Assembly (NCBI GenBank): GCA_964556755.1
Contig: CAZKXI010000004.1
Span: forward strand, 134,276 to 198,275
Length of the DNA: 64,000 bases
Origin: UBA4085 sp964556755
Lineage (GTDB): Bacteria > Acidobacteriota > Aminicenantia > Aminicenantales > UBA4085
Reading direction: 5' to 3'
In this document: positions 51,698-59,991 of the stretch, piece by piece
How the letters are laid out: every line of letters starts with the position of its first letter
Position numbering within the stretch: position 1 is the stretch's first letter
Notes under the pieces: generated by a model
Database searches by the model: none
Told to the model about the DNA's origin: nothing
Seen by the model: only the letters and a program-made list of their open reading frames with translations
Position numbers and translations under genes: made by a program

Positions 51698-53614
51698 ATG
51701 GCTAAAATCATAGGAATCGATTTGGGGACGACGAATTCCGTCGTGGCCGTGATGGAGGGGGATAATCCCGCCGTCATCGCCAACGAGGAAGGCGGCCGCA
51801 CCACTCCGTCGGTCGTGGGCTTCACCCAAAAGGGCGAGCGCCTGGTCGGCCAGGTGGCCAAGAGGCAGCGTGTGACCAATCCCGAGAACACCGTCTATTC
51901 CATCAAGCGCTTCATGGGCCGCCGCTACCGCGAAGTGCCCACCGAGATCTCCCAGGTTCCCTATAAGGTCGCCGAGGGTCCCAACGGCGACGTCCGGGTC
52001 GAGGCCCAGGGCAAGAGCTTCTCGCCGCCCGAGATCTCGGCCATGATCCTGCAGAAGCTGAAGAAGGCGGCCGAGGATTACCTGGGCGAGAAGATCGAGA
52101 AGGCCGTCATCACGGTGCCCGCCTACTTCAACGACAGCCAGCGGACCGCCACCAAGGACGCCGGGCGCATCGCCGGCCTGGACGTGGTCCGCATCATCAA
52201 CGAGCCGACGGCGGCCGCCCTGGCCTACGGCATGGACAAGAAGAAGGACCAGACCATCGCCGTCTACGACTTCGGCGGCGGCACCTTCGACATCTCCATC
52301 CTGGAGGTGGGCGAGGGAGTCGTCGAGGTCAAGTCGACCAACGGCGATACCCACTTGGGCGGCGACGATATCGACCAGCGGGTCCAGGACTGGATCACGG
52401 CCGAGTTCAAGCGCGAGTCGGGCATCGACCTGTCCCGCGACAAGATGGCCATTCAGCGCCTCAAGGAGGCGGCCGAGAAGGCCAAGATCGAGCTGTCCAC
52501 GACCATGGAGACCGAGATCAACCTGCCCTTCGTGACGGCCGACGCCTCCGGCCCCAAGCACCTGCTCATGAAGCTGACCCGGGCCAAGCTGGAGCAGCTG
52601 GTCGAGGACCTGGTCCAGCGCTCGGTCGCGCCCTGCCGCCAGGCCCTGGCCGACGCCGGCCTCAAGCCCGGCGACATCCACGAGGTCGTGCTCGTCGGCG
52701 GCCAGACCCGCATGCCCCGCATCCAGGCCCTGGTCCGCGACCTGTTCGGCAAGGAGCCGCACAAGGGCGTCAATCCCGACGAGGTGGTGGCCGTCGGAGC
52801 GGCCATCCAGGGCGCGGTCCTGTCGGGCGACGTCAAGGACGTCCTCCTGCTCGACGTCACGCCCCTGACCCTGGGCATCGAGACCCTGGGCGCCGTCTTC
52901 ACCAAGATGATCCCGCGCAACACCACCATCCCGACCAAGAAGGTCGAGGTCTTCTCCACGGCCTCCGACAGCCAGCCCAGCGTCGAGATCCACATCCTGC
53001 AGGGCGAGCGGGAGATGGCCGCGGACAACCGGACCCTGGGCAAGTTCCATCTCGACGGCATCCCGCCGGCCCCCCGCGGCGTGCCCAAGATCGAGGTCAC
53101 CTTCGACATCGACGCCAACGGCATCCTCCACGTCTCGGCCAAGGACACCGGCACCGGCAAGCAGCAGGCCATCACCATCACCGGCCACGGCGGCCTGGAC
53201 GAGAAGGAGATCAAGCGGATGGTCCACGACGCCGAGGAGCACTCGGCCGACGACCGCCGCCGCCGCGAGCTGATCGAAGCCCGCAACCAGGCCGACCAGC
53301 TGGTCTACAGCATGGAGAAGCTGCTGCGGGAGAACAAGGACAAGATCCCCGAGGCCGAGGCCGAGGCGGTCCGCCGCGAGATCGAGGCGACCCGGCAGGC
53401 CGTGGCCGGCGAGGACGCCGAGCGGATCAAGAAGGCGGCCGAGGACCTCCAGAAGGCCTCTCACAAGCTGACCGAGATGATGTACCAGCAAGCCTCCCAG
53501 ACCCCGCCTCCGGGCCCCGGCGCCGGCGAGTCCGGCTCGGCCCCGGGCGGCGGAAGCCAGGACGGCGACGTCATCGACGCCGAAGTCGTCGACGACGGCA
53601 AGAAGCCCAGCTAA
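51698..53614 (+). CDS. dnaK: Chaperone protein DnaK (Hsp70)
   Basis: 638 aa, full length. ATPase motifs IGIDLGTTNSVVAVMEG, VPAYFNDSQRTATKDAG, DFGGGTFDISIL; substrate domain follows; the C-terminus ends in the typical GDVIDAEVVDDGKKPS. GGAGG precedes the ATG. It leads an operon with dnaJ, hspR, a sigma factor gene and a DnaC-like gene. No grpE lies between dnaK and dnaJ. Confidence 0.98.
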   Translation: MAKIIGIDLGTTNSVVAVMEGDNPAVIANEEGGRTTPSVVGFTQKGERLVGQVAKRQRVTNPENTVYSIKRFMGRRYREVPTEISQVPYKVAEGPNGDVRVEAQGKSFSPPEISAMILQKLKKAAEDYLGEKIEKAVITVPAYFNDSQRTATKDAGRIAGLDVVRIINEPTAAALAYGMDKKKDQTIAVYDFGGGTFDISILEVGEGVVEVKSTNGDTHLGGDDIDQRVQDWITAEFKRESGIDLSRDKMAIQRLKEAAEKAKIELSTTMETEINLPFVTADASGPKHLLMKLTRAKLEQLVEDLVQRSVAPCRQALADAGLKPGDIHEVVLVGGQTRMPRIQALVRDLFGKEPHKGVNPDEVVAVGAAIQGAVLSGDVKDVLLLDVTPLTLGIETLGAVFTKMIPRNTTIPTKKVEVFSTASDSQPSVEIHILQGEREMAADNRTLGKFHLDGIPPAPRGVPKIEVTFDIDANGILHVSAKDTGTGKQQAITITGHGGLDEKEIKRMVHDAEEHSADDRRRRELIEARNQADQLVYSMEKLLRENKDKIPEAEAEAVRREIEATRQAVAGEDAERIKKAAEDLQKASHKLTEMMYQQASQTPPPGPGAGESGSAPGGGSQDGDVIDAEVVDDGKKPS

Positions 53615-53653
53615 AGCCGGGCCGGAGCTCGAGAGCCGGGAGAGAGGCGAGCC

Positions 53654-54769
53654 ATGGGCGGCGATTACTACAAGGCGCTGGGGGTCGACCGCAAGGCCCC
53701 CCTGGCCGAGATCAAGAAGGCCTATCGCCGCCTGGCCCGCAAGTTCCACCCCGACCTCAACCCGGGCGACAAGGCGGCCGAAGCCAAGTTCAAGGAGATC
53801 CAGGAAGCCTACTCCGTCCTCAGCGACGCCAAGAAGCGGGCCCAGTACGACCGCTTCGGCTATGCCGGCGACCATCCGCCCGGCGGAGGCCCCGAAGGCC
53901 CGGGACCCGGCCCGGGCTTCGAGGGCTTCGACTTCTCCGGCTCCGGCGGCGCCTTCGGAGATCTCTTTGCCAGCCTCTTCGGCGCGGCCGGCGGCCGGGG
54001 CGCTCCGGCCCCCGGTCCGGAGCGCGGCGAGGATCTCTTCTATAACATGACCGTCGGCTTCGAGGACGCCGTGCGGGGCATCCAGACCCGCATCCAGCTG
54101 AACCGCCGGGCCTCCTGCGAGGCCTGCGCCGGACGGGGCTCCCAGGGGAAGGCGACCAAGACCTGCCCTACCTGCCGCGGCACGGGCCGCGGCTCCCTGC
54201 AGCGCGGCTTCATGAAGTTCTCCTCGCCCTGCCCGGCATGCGGCGGGACGGGCCAGGTCCCGGCCGAGTCGTGCCGGGGCTGCCGCGGCCACGGCAGCGT
54301 CGAGCGGACGGAGACCATCACCGTCCGCATCCCCCCCGGCGTGGACGCCGGGTCCAAGGTCCGCATCGCCGAGAAAGGCCACGCCGGCCCGAACGGCGGC
54401 CCTCCCGGCGACCTGTTCATCACCATCGACGTGGCCCCCCATCCGCTCTTCCGCCGCGACGGCCTGAACCTGTCCCTCAAGGTCCCGATCACCGTCCCGG
54501 AGGCGACTTTGGGGGCCAAGATCGAGGTGCCGACGCTCGACGGGCCGACGGTCATCCGCATCCCGCCCGGGACGCGCTCCGGGCAGCGCTTCCGCATCCG
54601 GGACAAGGGCGTCCCCCTGCCCGGCGGCCGGTCGCGCGGCGACCAGTTCGTCGAAGTGGCCATCGTCCCGCCCCCCTTCGAGGACCAGCGGGTCCGCGAG
54701 CTGATGAAGCAGCTGGAGGCCATCGGCGGGCCCGATCCGCGGGCCGATCTGAGGAGGACCGGGTCATGA
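53654..54769 (+). CDS. dnaJ: Chaperone protein DnaJ (Hsp40)
   Basis: 371 aa. J domain with HPD (RKFHPDLNPGD), a G/P-rich linker, the zinc domain with four CxxCxGxG-type repeats (CEACAGRG, CPTCRGTG, CPACGGTG, CRGCRGHG), then the substrate-binding domains. It stimulates DnaK ATPase. The stop overlaps hspR by 4 bases. Confidence 0.96.
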   Translation: MGGDYYKALGVDRKAPLAEIKKAYRRLARKFHPDLNPGDKAAEAKFKEIQEAYSVLSDAKKRAQYDRFGYAGDHPPGGGPEGPGPGPGFEGFDFSGSGGAFGDLFASLFGAAGGRGAPAPGPERGEDLFYNMTVGFEDAVRGIQTRIQLNRRASCEACAGRGSQGKATKTCPTCRGTGRGSLQRGFMKFSSPCPACGGTGQVPAESCRGCRGHGSVERTETITVRIPPGVDAGSKVRIAEKGHAGPNGGPPGDLFITIDVAPHPLFRRDGLNLSLKVPITVPEATLGAKIEVPTLDGPTVIRIPPGTRSGQRFRIRDKGVPLPGGRSRGDQFVEVAIVPPPFEDQRVRELMKQLEAIGGPDPRADLRRTGS

Positions 54770-55173
54770 GACGGAAGACGGGCCGGGCCGCCGAGGGCCG
54801 GACGACCTACCACATCAGCAGCGTCTCGCAGCGCTACAACATCCATCCCCAGACGCTCCGCCTCTACGAGCGCGAAGGGCTGCTGAAGCCCTCCCGCAGC
54901 GAGGGCAACACCCGCCTCTACACCGAGGAGGATCTGCGGCGCCTGGAGATCATCCTGGCCCTCATTCGCGACCTGGGCGTCAACCTGGCCGGGGTCGAGG
55001 TCATCCTCAACATGCGCCAGAAGATCGAGCGGATCGAGGCCGAGGTGGCCGCCTTCCTGGACTATGTCCGGGCCGAGTTCGCCTCCGGCCGGGAGGAGGA
55101 GTTCGAGACGTCCTGCCGCAGCCTGGTGCCTTTGACCCCGCGCAAGCTGGTCAAGATCGACCGTGAGGAGTGA
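54766..55173 (+). CDS. hspR: HspR-like MerR-family heat-shock repressor
   Basis: 135 aa from ATG 54766. MerR helix-turn-helix: YHISSVSQRYNIHPQTLRLY, with EREGLLKPSRSEGNTRLY; a C-terminal helical region follows. A position directly after dnaJ is the classic HspR arrangement, where HspR with DnaK as co-repressor shuts off the operon. The likely operator is the inverted repeat at 51615-51636. Confidence 0.88.
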   Translation: MRRKTGRAAEGRTTYHISSVSQRYNIHPQTLRLYEREGLLKPSRSEGNTRLYTEEDLRRLEIILALIRDLGVNLAGVEVILNMRQKIERIEAEVAAFLDYVRAEFASGREEEFETSCRSLVPLTPRKLVKIDREE

Positions 55174-55176
55174 GGC

Positions 55177-56019
55177 GTGGACGCCCCCGACGCCTTGGAT
55201 TCCCGCGCCCTGCGCCGCTATCTGGACGACATCAGCCGGTTCGAGCCGCTCGACGAGAGCCAGGAGAAGGCCCTCGGCGAGCGCATCCATCGGGGCGACG
55301 AGGCGGCCCTGCAGAGCCTCATCCAGTCCAACCTCCGCTTCGTCGTCTCCTACGTCAAGCGCTACCAGGGCATGGGGCTGGGCCTGCTCGACCTGATCCA
55401 TGAGGGCAACCTGGGCCTGATCGAGGCGGCCCGGCGCTTCGACCCCAAGCGCAACGTCAAGTTCATCTCCTATGCCGTATGGTGGATCCGCCAGGCCGTC
55501 ATCCACGCCCTGACCCAGTCGCAGCGGATCGCGCACGTGCCCCAGAAGCTCTCGGACCAGATCCTGCAGATGAAGCGGAGGGTAGTCCAGCTGAAGTCCG
55601 AGCTGGGCCGCGACCCGACCCGGGAGGAGACGGCGGCCCGGATGGGCCTCGGGCCGCAGGACATCGAGGACCTGGAGATGCTGGTGGAGAGGGACGTCTC
55701 CCTGAGCGACAGCTTCAACGACGACGACATGAAGATGGAGGAGAAGCTCAGCGACGACGTGACGCCCTCGATCGAGGACCAGATCGTCCGCCGCTCCATC
55801 CTGGGCCAGCTGCGGGACGTCCTGTCCGAGCTGGAGGAGAAGGAAGCCCTTGTGCTAAAATGGCGCTTCGGGCTGGACGACGACCAGCCCCTGACCCTGC
55901 AGGAGATCGGCGACCGGCTGCGCCTGACGCGGGAGCGGATCCGGCAGATCGAGCAGAAGGCCATGGGCAAGCTCCGCCGCTCGAGCCGTCTCCAGCAGCT
56001 TCGAGGCTATCTGAACTAA
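55177..56019 (+). CDS. Sigma70-family factor (RpoD-like, lacking region 1.1)
   Basis: 280 aa from GTG 55177, 3 bases after hspR. Region 1.2 (LRRYLDDISRFEPL), region 2 (NLRFVVSYVKRYQGMGL, FISYAVWWIRQAV), region 3 and region 4.2 (LTLQEIGDRLRLTRERIRQI) are complete. RpoD-type region 2.4 residues suggest recognition of standard -10 boxes. It is too short for a full primary sigma factor, so a group 2 sigma or a minimal SigA. Its place behind hspR suggests a stress link. Confidence 0.88.
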   Translation: MDAPDALDSRALRRYLDDISRFEPLDESQEKALGERIHRGDEAALQSLIQSNLRFVVSYVKRYQGMGLGLLDLIHEGNLGLIEAARRFDPKRNVKFISYAVWWIRQAVIHALTQSQRIAHVPQKLSDQILQMKRRVVQLKSELGRDPTREETAARMGLGPQDIEDLEMLVERDVSLSDSFNDDDMKMEEKLSDDVTPSIEDQIVRRSILGQLRDVLSELEEKEALVLKWRFGLDDDQPLTLQEIGDRLRLTRERIRQIEQKAMGKLRRSSRLQQLRGYLN

Positions 56020-56026
56020 GGGACCC

Positions 56027-56803
56027 ATGACGCCGCCGGAAGCGACCTGCCCCCTCTGCCATGACACCGGCTGGATCGTCTCGCTCGAGACGGGTGCGCC
56101 GCTGGCCCGCCGCTGCTCCTGCCTGGAGACGCGCTTGGTGCCGGACCTGCTGGCCAAGTCCCGCCTGCCCCGCCGCTACCGCGACTGCACGTTCGACAGC
56201 TACAAGCCCCAGGACAGGTCCCAGGTCGACGCCCTCAAGCTGTCGCGCCAGTTCGTCGAGCAGTTTCCCGGCGGGCGCACGGCGGGCCTCCTCTTCATCG
56301 GATCCTGCGGCGTCGGGAAGACCCACCTGGCCGCGGCCATCCTCAACGAGCTGATCCGGGGCAAGAGGCTGGACTGCGTCTTCTACGACTTCCGGGACCT
56401 GATCCGGGATATCCAGTCCACCTTCGGCAGCGGCTCCGATGTCTCCGAGTCCGACATCCTGGCGCCGGTCTTCGGATGCCCGCTGCTCGTCCTGGACGAG
56501 CTGGGGGCCAAGCGGTCGACCGACTGGGTCGAAGAGACGATCTTCTACATCATCAACCAGCGCTACAACCAGAGCCGGACGACGATCTTCACCTCGAACT
56601 ACCCCGACGCCGCCGAGAAGGAGATCGAGCCGGTCCCCTGGGGACGGACGACGCCCCAGCTGAAGAGAGAGGAGGCGCTCGTCGACCGGATCGGCCACCG
56701 GCTCCTGTCGCGCATCTACGAGATGTGCCGGCTGGTGGAGATCAGCGGCCCCGACTACCGCCGCGTCAAGCAGGCCGGCTACCAGAGCAACAAGGGCTTG
56801 TGA
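56027..56803 (+). CDS. DnaC/DnaI-like AAA+ ATPase
   Basis: 258 aa. An N-terminal zinc-type cysteine cluster (CPLCHDTGW..CSC) is followed by an AAA+ core with Walker A GSCGVGKTHLAA and Walker B LLVLDELGAK, sensor segment TIFTSNYP. The layout matches the helicase loaders DnaC/DnaI. It starts 7 bases after the sigma gene. No transposase is adjacent, so an IstB role is unlikely. It is convergent with pckG, 3 bases apart. Confidence 0.82.
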   Translation: MTPPEATCPLCHDTGWIVSLETGAPLARRCSCLETRLVPDLLAKSRLPRRYRDCTFDSYKPQDRSQVDALKLSRQFVEQFPGGRTAGLLFIGSCGVGKTHLAAAILNELIRGKRLDCVFYDFRDLIRDIQSTFGSGSDVSESDILAPVFGCPLLVLDELGAKRSTDWVEETIFYIINQRYNQSRTTIFTSNYPDAAEKEIEPVPWGRTTPQLKREEALVDRIGHRLLSRIYEMCRLVEISGPDYRRVKQAGYQSNKGL

Positions 56804-56806
56804 GCC

Positions 56807-58573
56807 CTAGCCCATCGAGCGGTCCAGCTTCTCCAGCTCCAGCCGCAGCTCGTAGGGGATATGGCGGCCGAAGGGCTCGAAGAAGCTGCGGACCATGGCC
56901 GCCTCCTGACGCCATTCGGCCGGCTTGATGTCGAACAGCCGCTCGATCCGGGAGCGGGGGATGCCCAGCCCGTCCAGGTTCAGGTCGGCCATCTCGGGCA
57001 GGAGGCCGATGGGCGTCTCGCGGGCCCCGACCTCGCCGTGGACCCGCTGCAGGACCCAGCGCAGGACCCGCATATTGTCCCCGAAGCCCGGCCAGACGAA
57101 ATGGCCCGCCTCGTCCACCCGGAACCAGTTGACGGCGAAGATCTTGGGCGGCCGGCGCATCAGGGCCCCGGTGTTCATCCAGTGGCGGAAGTAGTCGCCC
57201 ATGTTGTAGCCGCAGAAGGGGAGCATGGCGAAGGGATCGCGGCGCAGGACGCCGACCGCTCCGGCCGCGGCGGCCGTGGTCTCGGAGCCCGTCCGGGCGC
57301 CCATGAAGACGCCATGCGGCCAATCGAAGGACTCCACGACCAGGGGCATGACGTGGGAGCGGCGGCCGCCGATGAGGATGGCCGAGATCGGCACGCCCTG
57401 GGGCGAGTCGAAGGCCGGATTCAGGGTCGGACAATTGGTCAGAGAGACCGTGAAGCGGCTGTTGGGGTGGGCGATCTTGACGCCGGAGCCGGGCGCCCAA
57501 GAGCGTCCCTGCCAGTCGAGCATGTTCGGCGGCGGCCCTTCCAATCCCTCCCACCAGGGCTCGTTCGTGTCGGTGGCCAGGCCGACGTTGGTGAACAGGG
57601 TGGGGAAGAAGTTCGAGGCCTTGACCGTCCGGATCATGTTGGGATTGGTCTTCATCGACGTGCCGGGGGCCACGCCGAAGAAGCCGGCCTCGGGATTGAT
57701 GGCGTAGAGGCGGCCGTCGGGGCCGACGTTGAGCCAGGCGATGTCGTCGCCGATGGTGCTGACCTTGTACTCCGGCAGGGCCGACTGGAGCATGGCCAGA
57801 TTGGTCTTGCCGCAGGCCGAGGGCATGGCCGCGGTGATGTAAGTCACCCGGCCCTTGAGGTCCTCGATGGCCATGATGACCATGTGCTCGGCCAGCCAGC
57901 CTTGGCGCAGGCCCAGGTAGGAGGCGATGCGCAGGGAGAAGCACTTCTTGCCCAGCAAGGCGTTGCCGCCGTAGCCGGAGCCGACGCTCCAGACCAGGTT
58001 CTCGTGCGGGAAGTGCATGATCAAGCGGCGGCTGGGGTCGAAGTCGCCGACGGAGTGGATGCCGCGGACGAAGCGCTCGGAGGTCCCGATCTTCTGCAGC
58101 ACCCGCTTGCCCATGCGGGTCATGATCCGCATGCTGACGGCGACGTAGGAGATATCGGTGACCTGGACGCAGGCCTTGGCGTAGGGCGATTCCTCGGGGC
58201 CCATCATGTAGGGCAGGACGTACATGGTCCGGCCCTTCATGGCCCCGCGGGACAGCTTGGCCATGGCCTCTTTCGCCTTGGCCGGCGCCATCCAGTTGTT
58301 GTTGGGGCCGCTCTGATCCTTCTCCGGGTGGCAGACGAAGGTCAGCTGCTCGGTCCGGGCCACGTCGGTGGGGTGGCTGCGATGCAGATAGGACTTGGGC
58401 CAGACGCGGCCGTTCAGCTCCCGGAAGACGGGCTCGGAGCCGATCTTCTCCTCGCGCATCCCGGCTTCAATGATCCGGAATGCCTCGGCCTCCGAGCCGT
58501 CGCACCAGTGAATCCTCTTCGGTTGGAACAGGCGGGCCTGCTCTTCGACCCAGCGCTCGACGGGTGTGGCCAT
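56807..58573 (-). CDS. pckG: Phosphoenolpyruvate carboxykinase (GTP)
   Basis: 588 aa. GTP-type signatures: FPHENLVWSVGSGYGGNALL, the P-loop MPSACGKTNLAM, FVWPGFGDNMRVL and the substrate loop RSHPTDVARTE. It converts oxaloacetate to PEP, or runs the reverse reaction in fermentative CO2 fixation. With malic enzyme and complex I in the window it outlines a C3/C4 node. Confidence 0.96.
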   Translation of the reverse strand: MATPVERWVEEQARLFQPKRIHWCDGSEAEAFRIIEAGMREEKIGSEPVFRELNGRVWPKSYLHRSHPTDVARTEQLTFVCHPEKDQSGPNNNWMAPAKAKEAMAKLSRGAMKGRTMYVLPYMMGPEESPYAKACVQVTDISYVAVSMRIMTRMGKRVLQKIGTSERFVRGIHSVGDFDPSRRLIMHFPHENLVWSVGSGYGGNALLGKKCFSLRIASYLGLRQGWLAEHMVIMAIEDLKGRVTYITAAMPSACGKTNLAMLQSALPEYKVSTIGDDIAWLNVGPDGRLYAINPEAGFFGVAPGTSMKTNPNMIRTVKASNFFPTLFTNVGLATDTNEPWWEGLEGPPPNMLDWQGRSWAPGSGVKIAHPNSRFTVSLTNCPTLNPAFDSPQGVPISAILIGGRRSHVMPLVVESFDWPHGVFMGARTGSETTAAAAGAVGVLRRDPFAMLPFCGYNMGDYFRHWMNTGALMRRPPKIFAVNWFRVDEAGHFVWPGFGDNMRVLRWVLQRVHGEVGARETPIGLLPEMADLNLDGLGIPRSRIERLFDIKPAEWRQEAAMVRSFFEPFGRHIPYELRLELEKLDRSMG

Positions 58574-58599
58574 GGAAGACCCTCTTTTACCACGAATGG

Positions 58600-58742
58600 G
58601 GGTCAGGTCTCAACATTCAACATATCCCGGAACGGCTTCGAGCCTCCCCGGGGGATTCGACGCCCGGCCGACCGGCGCGCCCACCCTCGACCCCGGCTTT
58701 GGCCTCGAAGAGGGAGAAATGTCGAATGGAGAGACCGGACCC
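58600..58742. repeat. Inverted-repeat element (REP/MITE-like)
   Basis: The 24-base left end at 58600-58623 (begins GGGTCAGGTCTC) and the reverse complement of 58719-58742 (begins GGGTCCGGTCTC) agree at 20 of 24 positions. They bound a 143-base non-coding stretch with further internal GC-rich pairing. Similar GGTCAGGTCTCAACATT-type ends are associated with REP-like elements mobilised by IS200-type (RAYT) transposases in other phyla (from memory). No transposase is present. Confidence 0.6.
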
Positions 58743-58746
58743 TTCC

Positions 58747-59442
58747 TTATGAAGAGAGGGCGAAGTCGACGGCGGCCCGGGCGTGCAGGGCGGTCGTGTC
58801 GAAGAGAGGCAGCGGCCCGTCGCCCTCCTTGATCAGCAGGGGAATCTCGGTGCAGCCGAGGATGACGCCCTGGGCGCCGCGGTCCCGCAGCCTCTCGATG
58901 ACGGCCACGTACTGGGCCCGCGACTCGGCCCGGATCTCGCCCTTGGCCAGCTCCCGGTAGATGACGTCGTGGACGACGCTGCGGCCGGGCTCCTCCGGGA
59001 TGAGGACGTTCAGACCGTGCTTGTCCTCGAGGCGCCGCCGGTAGAAGTCCATCTCCATGGTGTAGCGCGTTCCCAGCAGGCCGACGGTCCGCAGGCCCCG
59101 GCGCCGGATCTCGGCCGCGGCCGCGTCGGCGATGTGGAGGATGGGGATGCGCAGCACGCCGGTCAGGGCGTCCGCGGTCTTGTGCATGGTATTGGCGCAG
59201 ATGACCAGGGCTTCGGCGCCGGCCGCCTGGACCTTCAGCGCGGCGTCGGTCATCAGAGCGGTCAGCTTCATCCAGTCGCCGGACGTCTGATGGTCCTCGA
59301 ACTCCTGGAACTCGACGGAGTAGAGGGCCATGCGGGCCGAGTGGACGCCGCCCAGGCGCTCCTGGACGCCGGCGTTGATCAGCCGGTAGTAGTCGACGGT
59401 GGAATGCCAGGTCATGCCGCCGAGAAGGCCGAGAGTCCGCAC
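58747..59442 (-). CDS. Aspartate/glutamate racemase family protein
   Basis: 231 aa. Both catalytic cysteines are present: ICANTMHK and GVILGCTEIPLLI, in the two pseudo-symmetric halves; the start MRTLGLLGGMTWHSTVDYYR matches aspartate racemase. It probably makes D-Asp or D-Glu, or a related racemisation. It starts 3 bases after the stop of the next gene upstream. Confidence 0.9.
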   Translation of the reverse strand: MRTLGLLGGMTWHSTVDYYRLINAGVQERLGGVHSARMALYSVEFQEFEDHQTSGDWMKLTALMTDAALKVQAAGAEALVICANTMHKTADALTGVLRIPILHIADAAAAEIRRRGLRTVGLLGTRYTMEMDFYRRRLEDKHGLNVLIPEEPGRSVVHDVIYRELAKGEIRAESRAQYVAVIERLRDRGAQGVILGCTEIPLLIKEGDGPLPLFDTTALHARAAVDFALSS

Positions 59443-59445
59443 GGC

Positions 59446-59859
59446 CTATCTCTCCGCCTTGGCCAGCTGGACGGCGCCCTCGTTGCCCGCTTGACTGAAC
59501 GTCCCGGCCATCTTCTTGCCGCTCTCGTCCAGGATGGCCTTGAACGTCGGCTCGCCGGGGATGCCGTCGATCCAGAAGGTGATGGTCCGGCCCTCGACCT
59601 TGATGCCGGCCAGGGGCAGTCCCATGGCGCCCTGGTCGAGGGAATCGATGGTCCCGGCCAGGGCCTTCTGGTCGTCCAGCTTGAAGTGGACGGCGATGCG
59701 CAGCTGCATGCCGCCGATGTCGATCGTGCCGTCCCAGTCGCCCAGGAAGAGGGCGGCGTCGGGGGCCTTGTCCTGGGCGGCCAGGGCCGGGATCAGGACG
59801 GCGGCCATCAGGGCCAGGGCCAGGAGGGCGGTCTTGGGTGAGGTCGTGGCGCGTTTCAT
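59446..59859 (-). CDS. Small secreted protein like the N-terminal domain of exported alpha/beta hydrolases
   Basis: 137 aa from ATG 59859, behind AAGGAG. Signal peptide (to about 28, ALA-AQD). The mature part (LGDWDGTIDIGGMQLRIAVH, DSLDQGAMGLPLAGI, GTFSQAGNEGAVQL) resembles the beta-sheet domain that precedes S9-type hydrolase domains in many secreted esterases, here without the hydrolase. The function is unknown. A -10 box (TATAAT, 59911-59906) lies upstream. Confidence 0.75.
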   Translation of the reverse strand: MKRATTSPKTALLALALMAAVLIPALAAQDKAPDAALFLGDWDGTIDIGGMQLRIAVHFKLDDQKALAGTIDSLDQGAMGLPLAGIKVEGRTITFWIDGIPGEPTFKAILDESGKKMAGTFSQAGNEGAVQLAKAER

Positions 59860-59949
59860 GAAGGACTCCTTGGAGGGAGGAAATCTCCCGGATTCTCGAA
59901 GGGCTATTATATACGAAAAGACGCGAGAGGGGGCCCCTCGCGGCCGACC

Positions 59950-59978
59950 TTGAATTCCGCTCTCATTCATGCTAGTTT
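59950..59978 (+). promoter_or_regulatory. Promoter of the tRNA-Asn gene
   Basis: TTGAAT (59950-59955), a 17-base spacer and TAGTTT (59973-59978), 14 bases before the first tRNA base. Confidence 0.5.
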
Positions 59979-59991
59979 ACTTCCCGACTGC

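Noticed and set aside
55177..56019. Calling the sigma factor RpoH because of the heat-shock context
   Set aside because: Regions 2.3-2.4 (YAVWWIRQAV) match RpoD-type factors, not the RpoH signature.
56027..56803. DnaC-like ATPase as part of a prophage or IS21 (istB) element
   Set aside because: No transposase, integrase or phage genes nearby, and it is tightly spaced behind a sigma factor gene.
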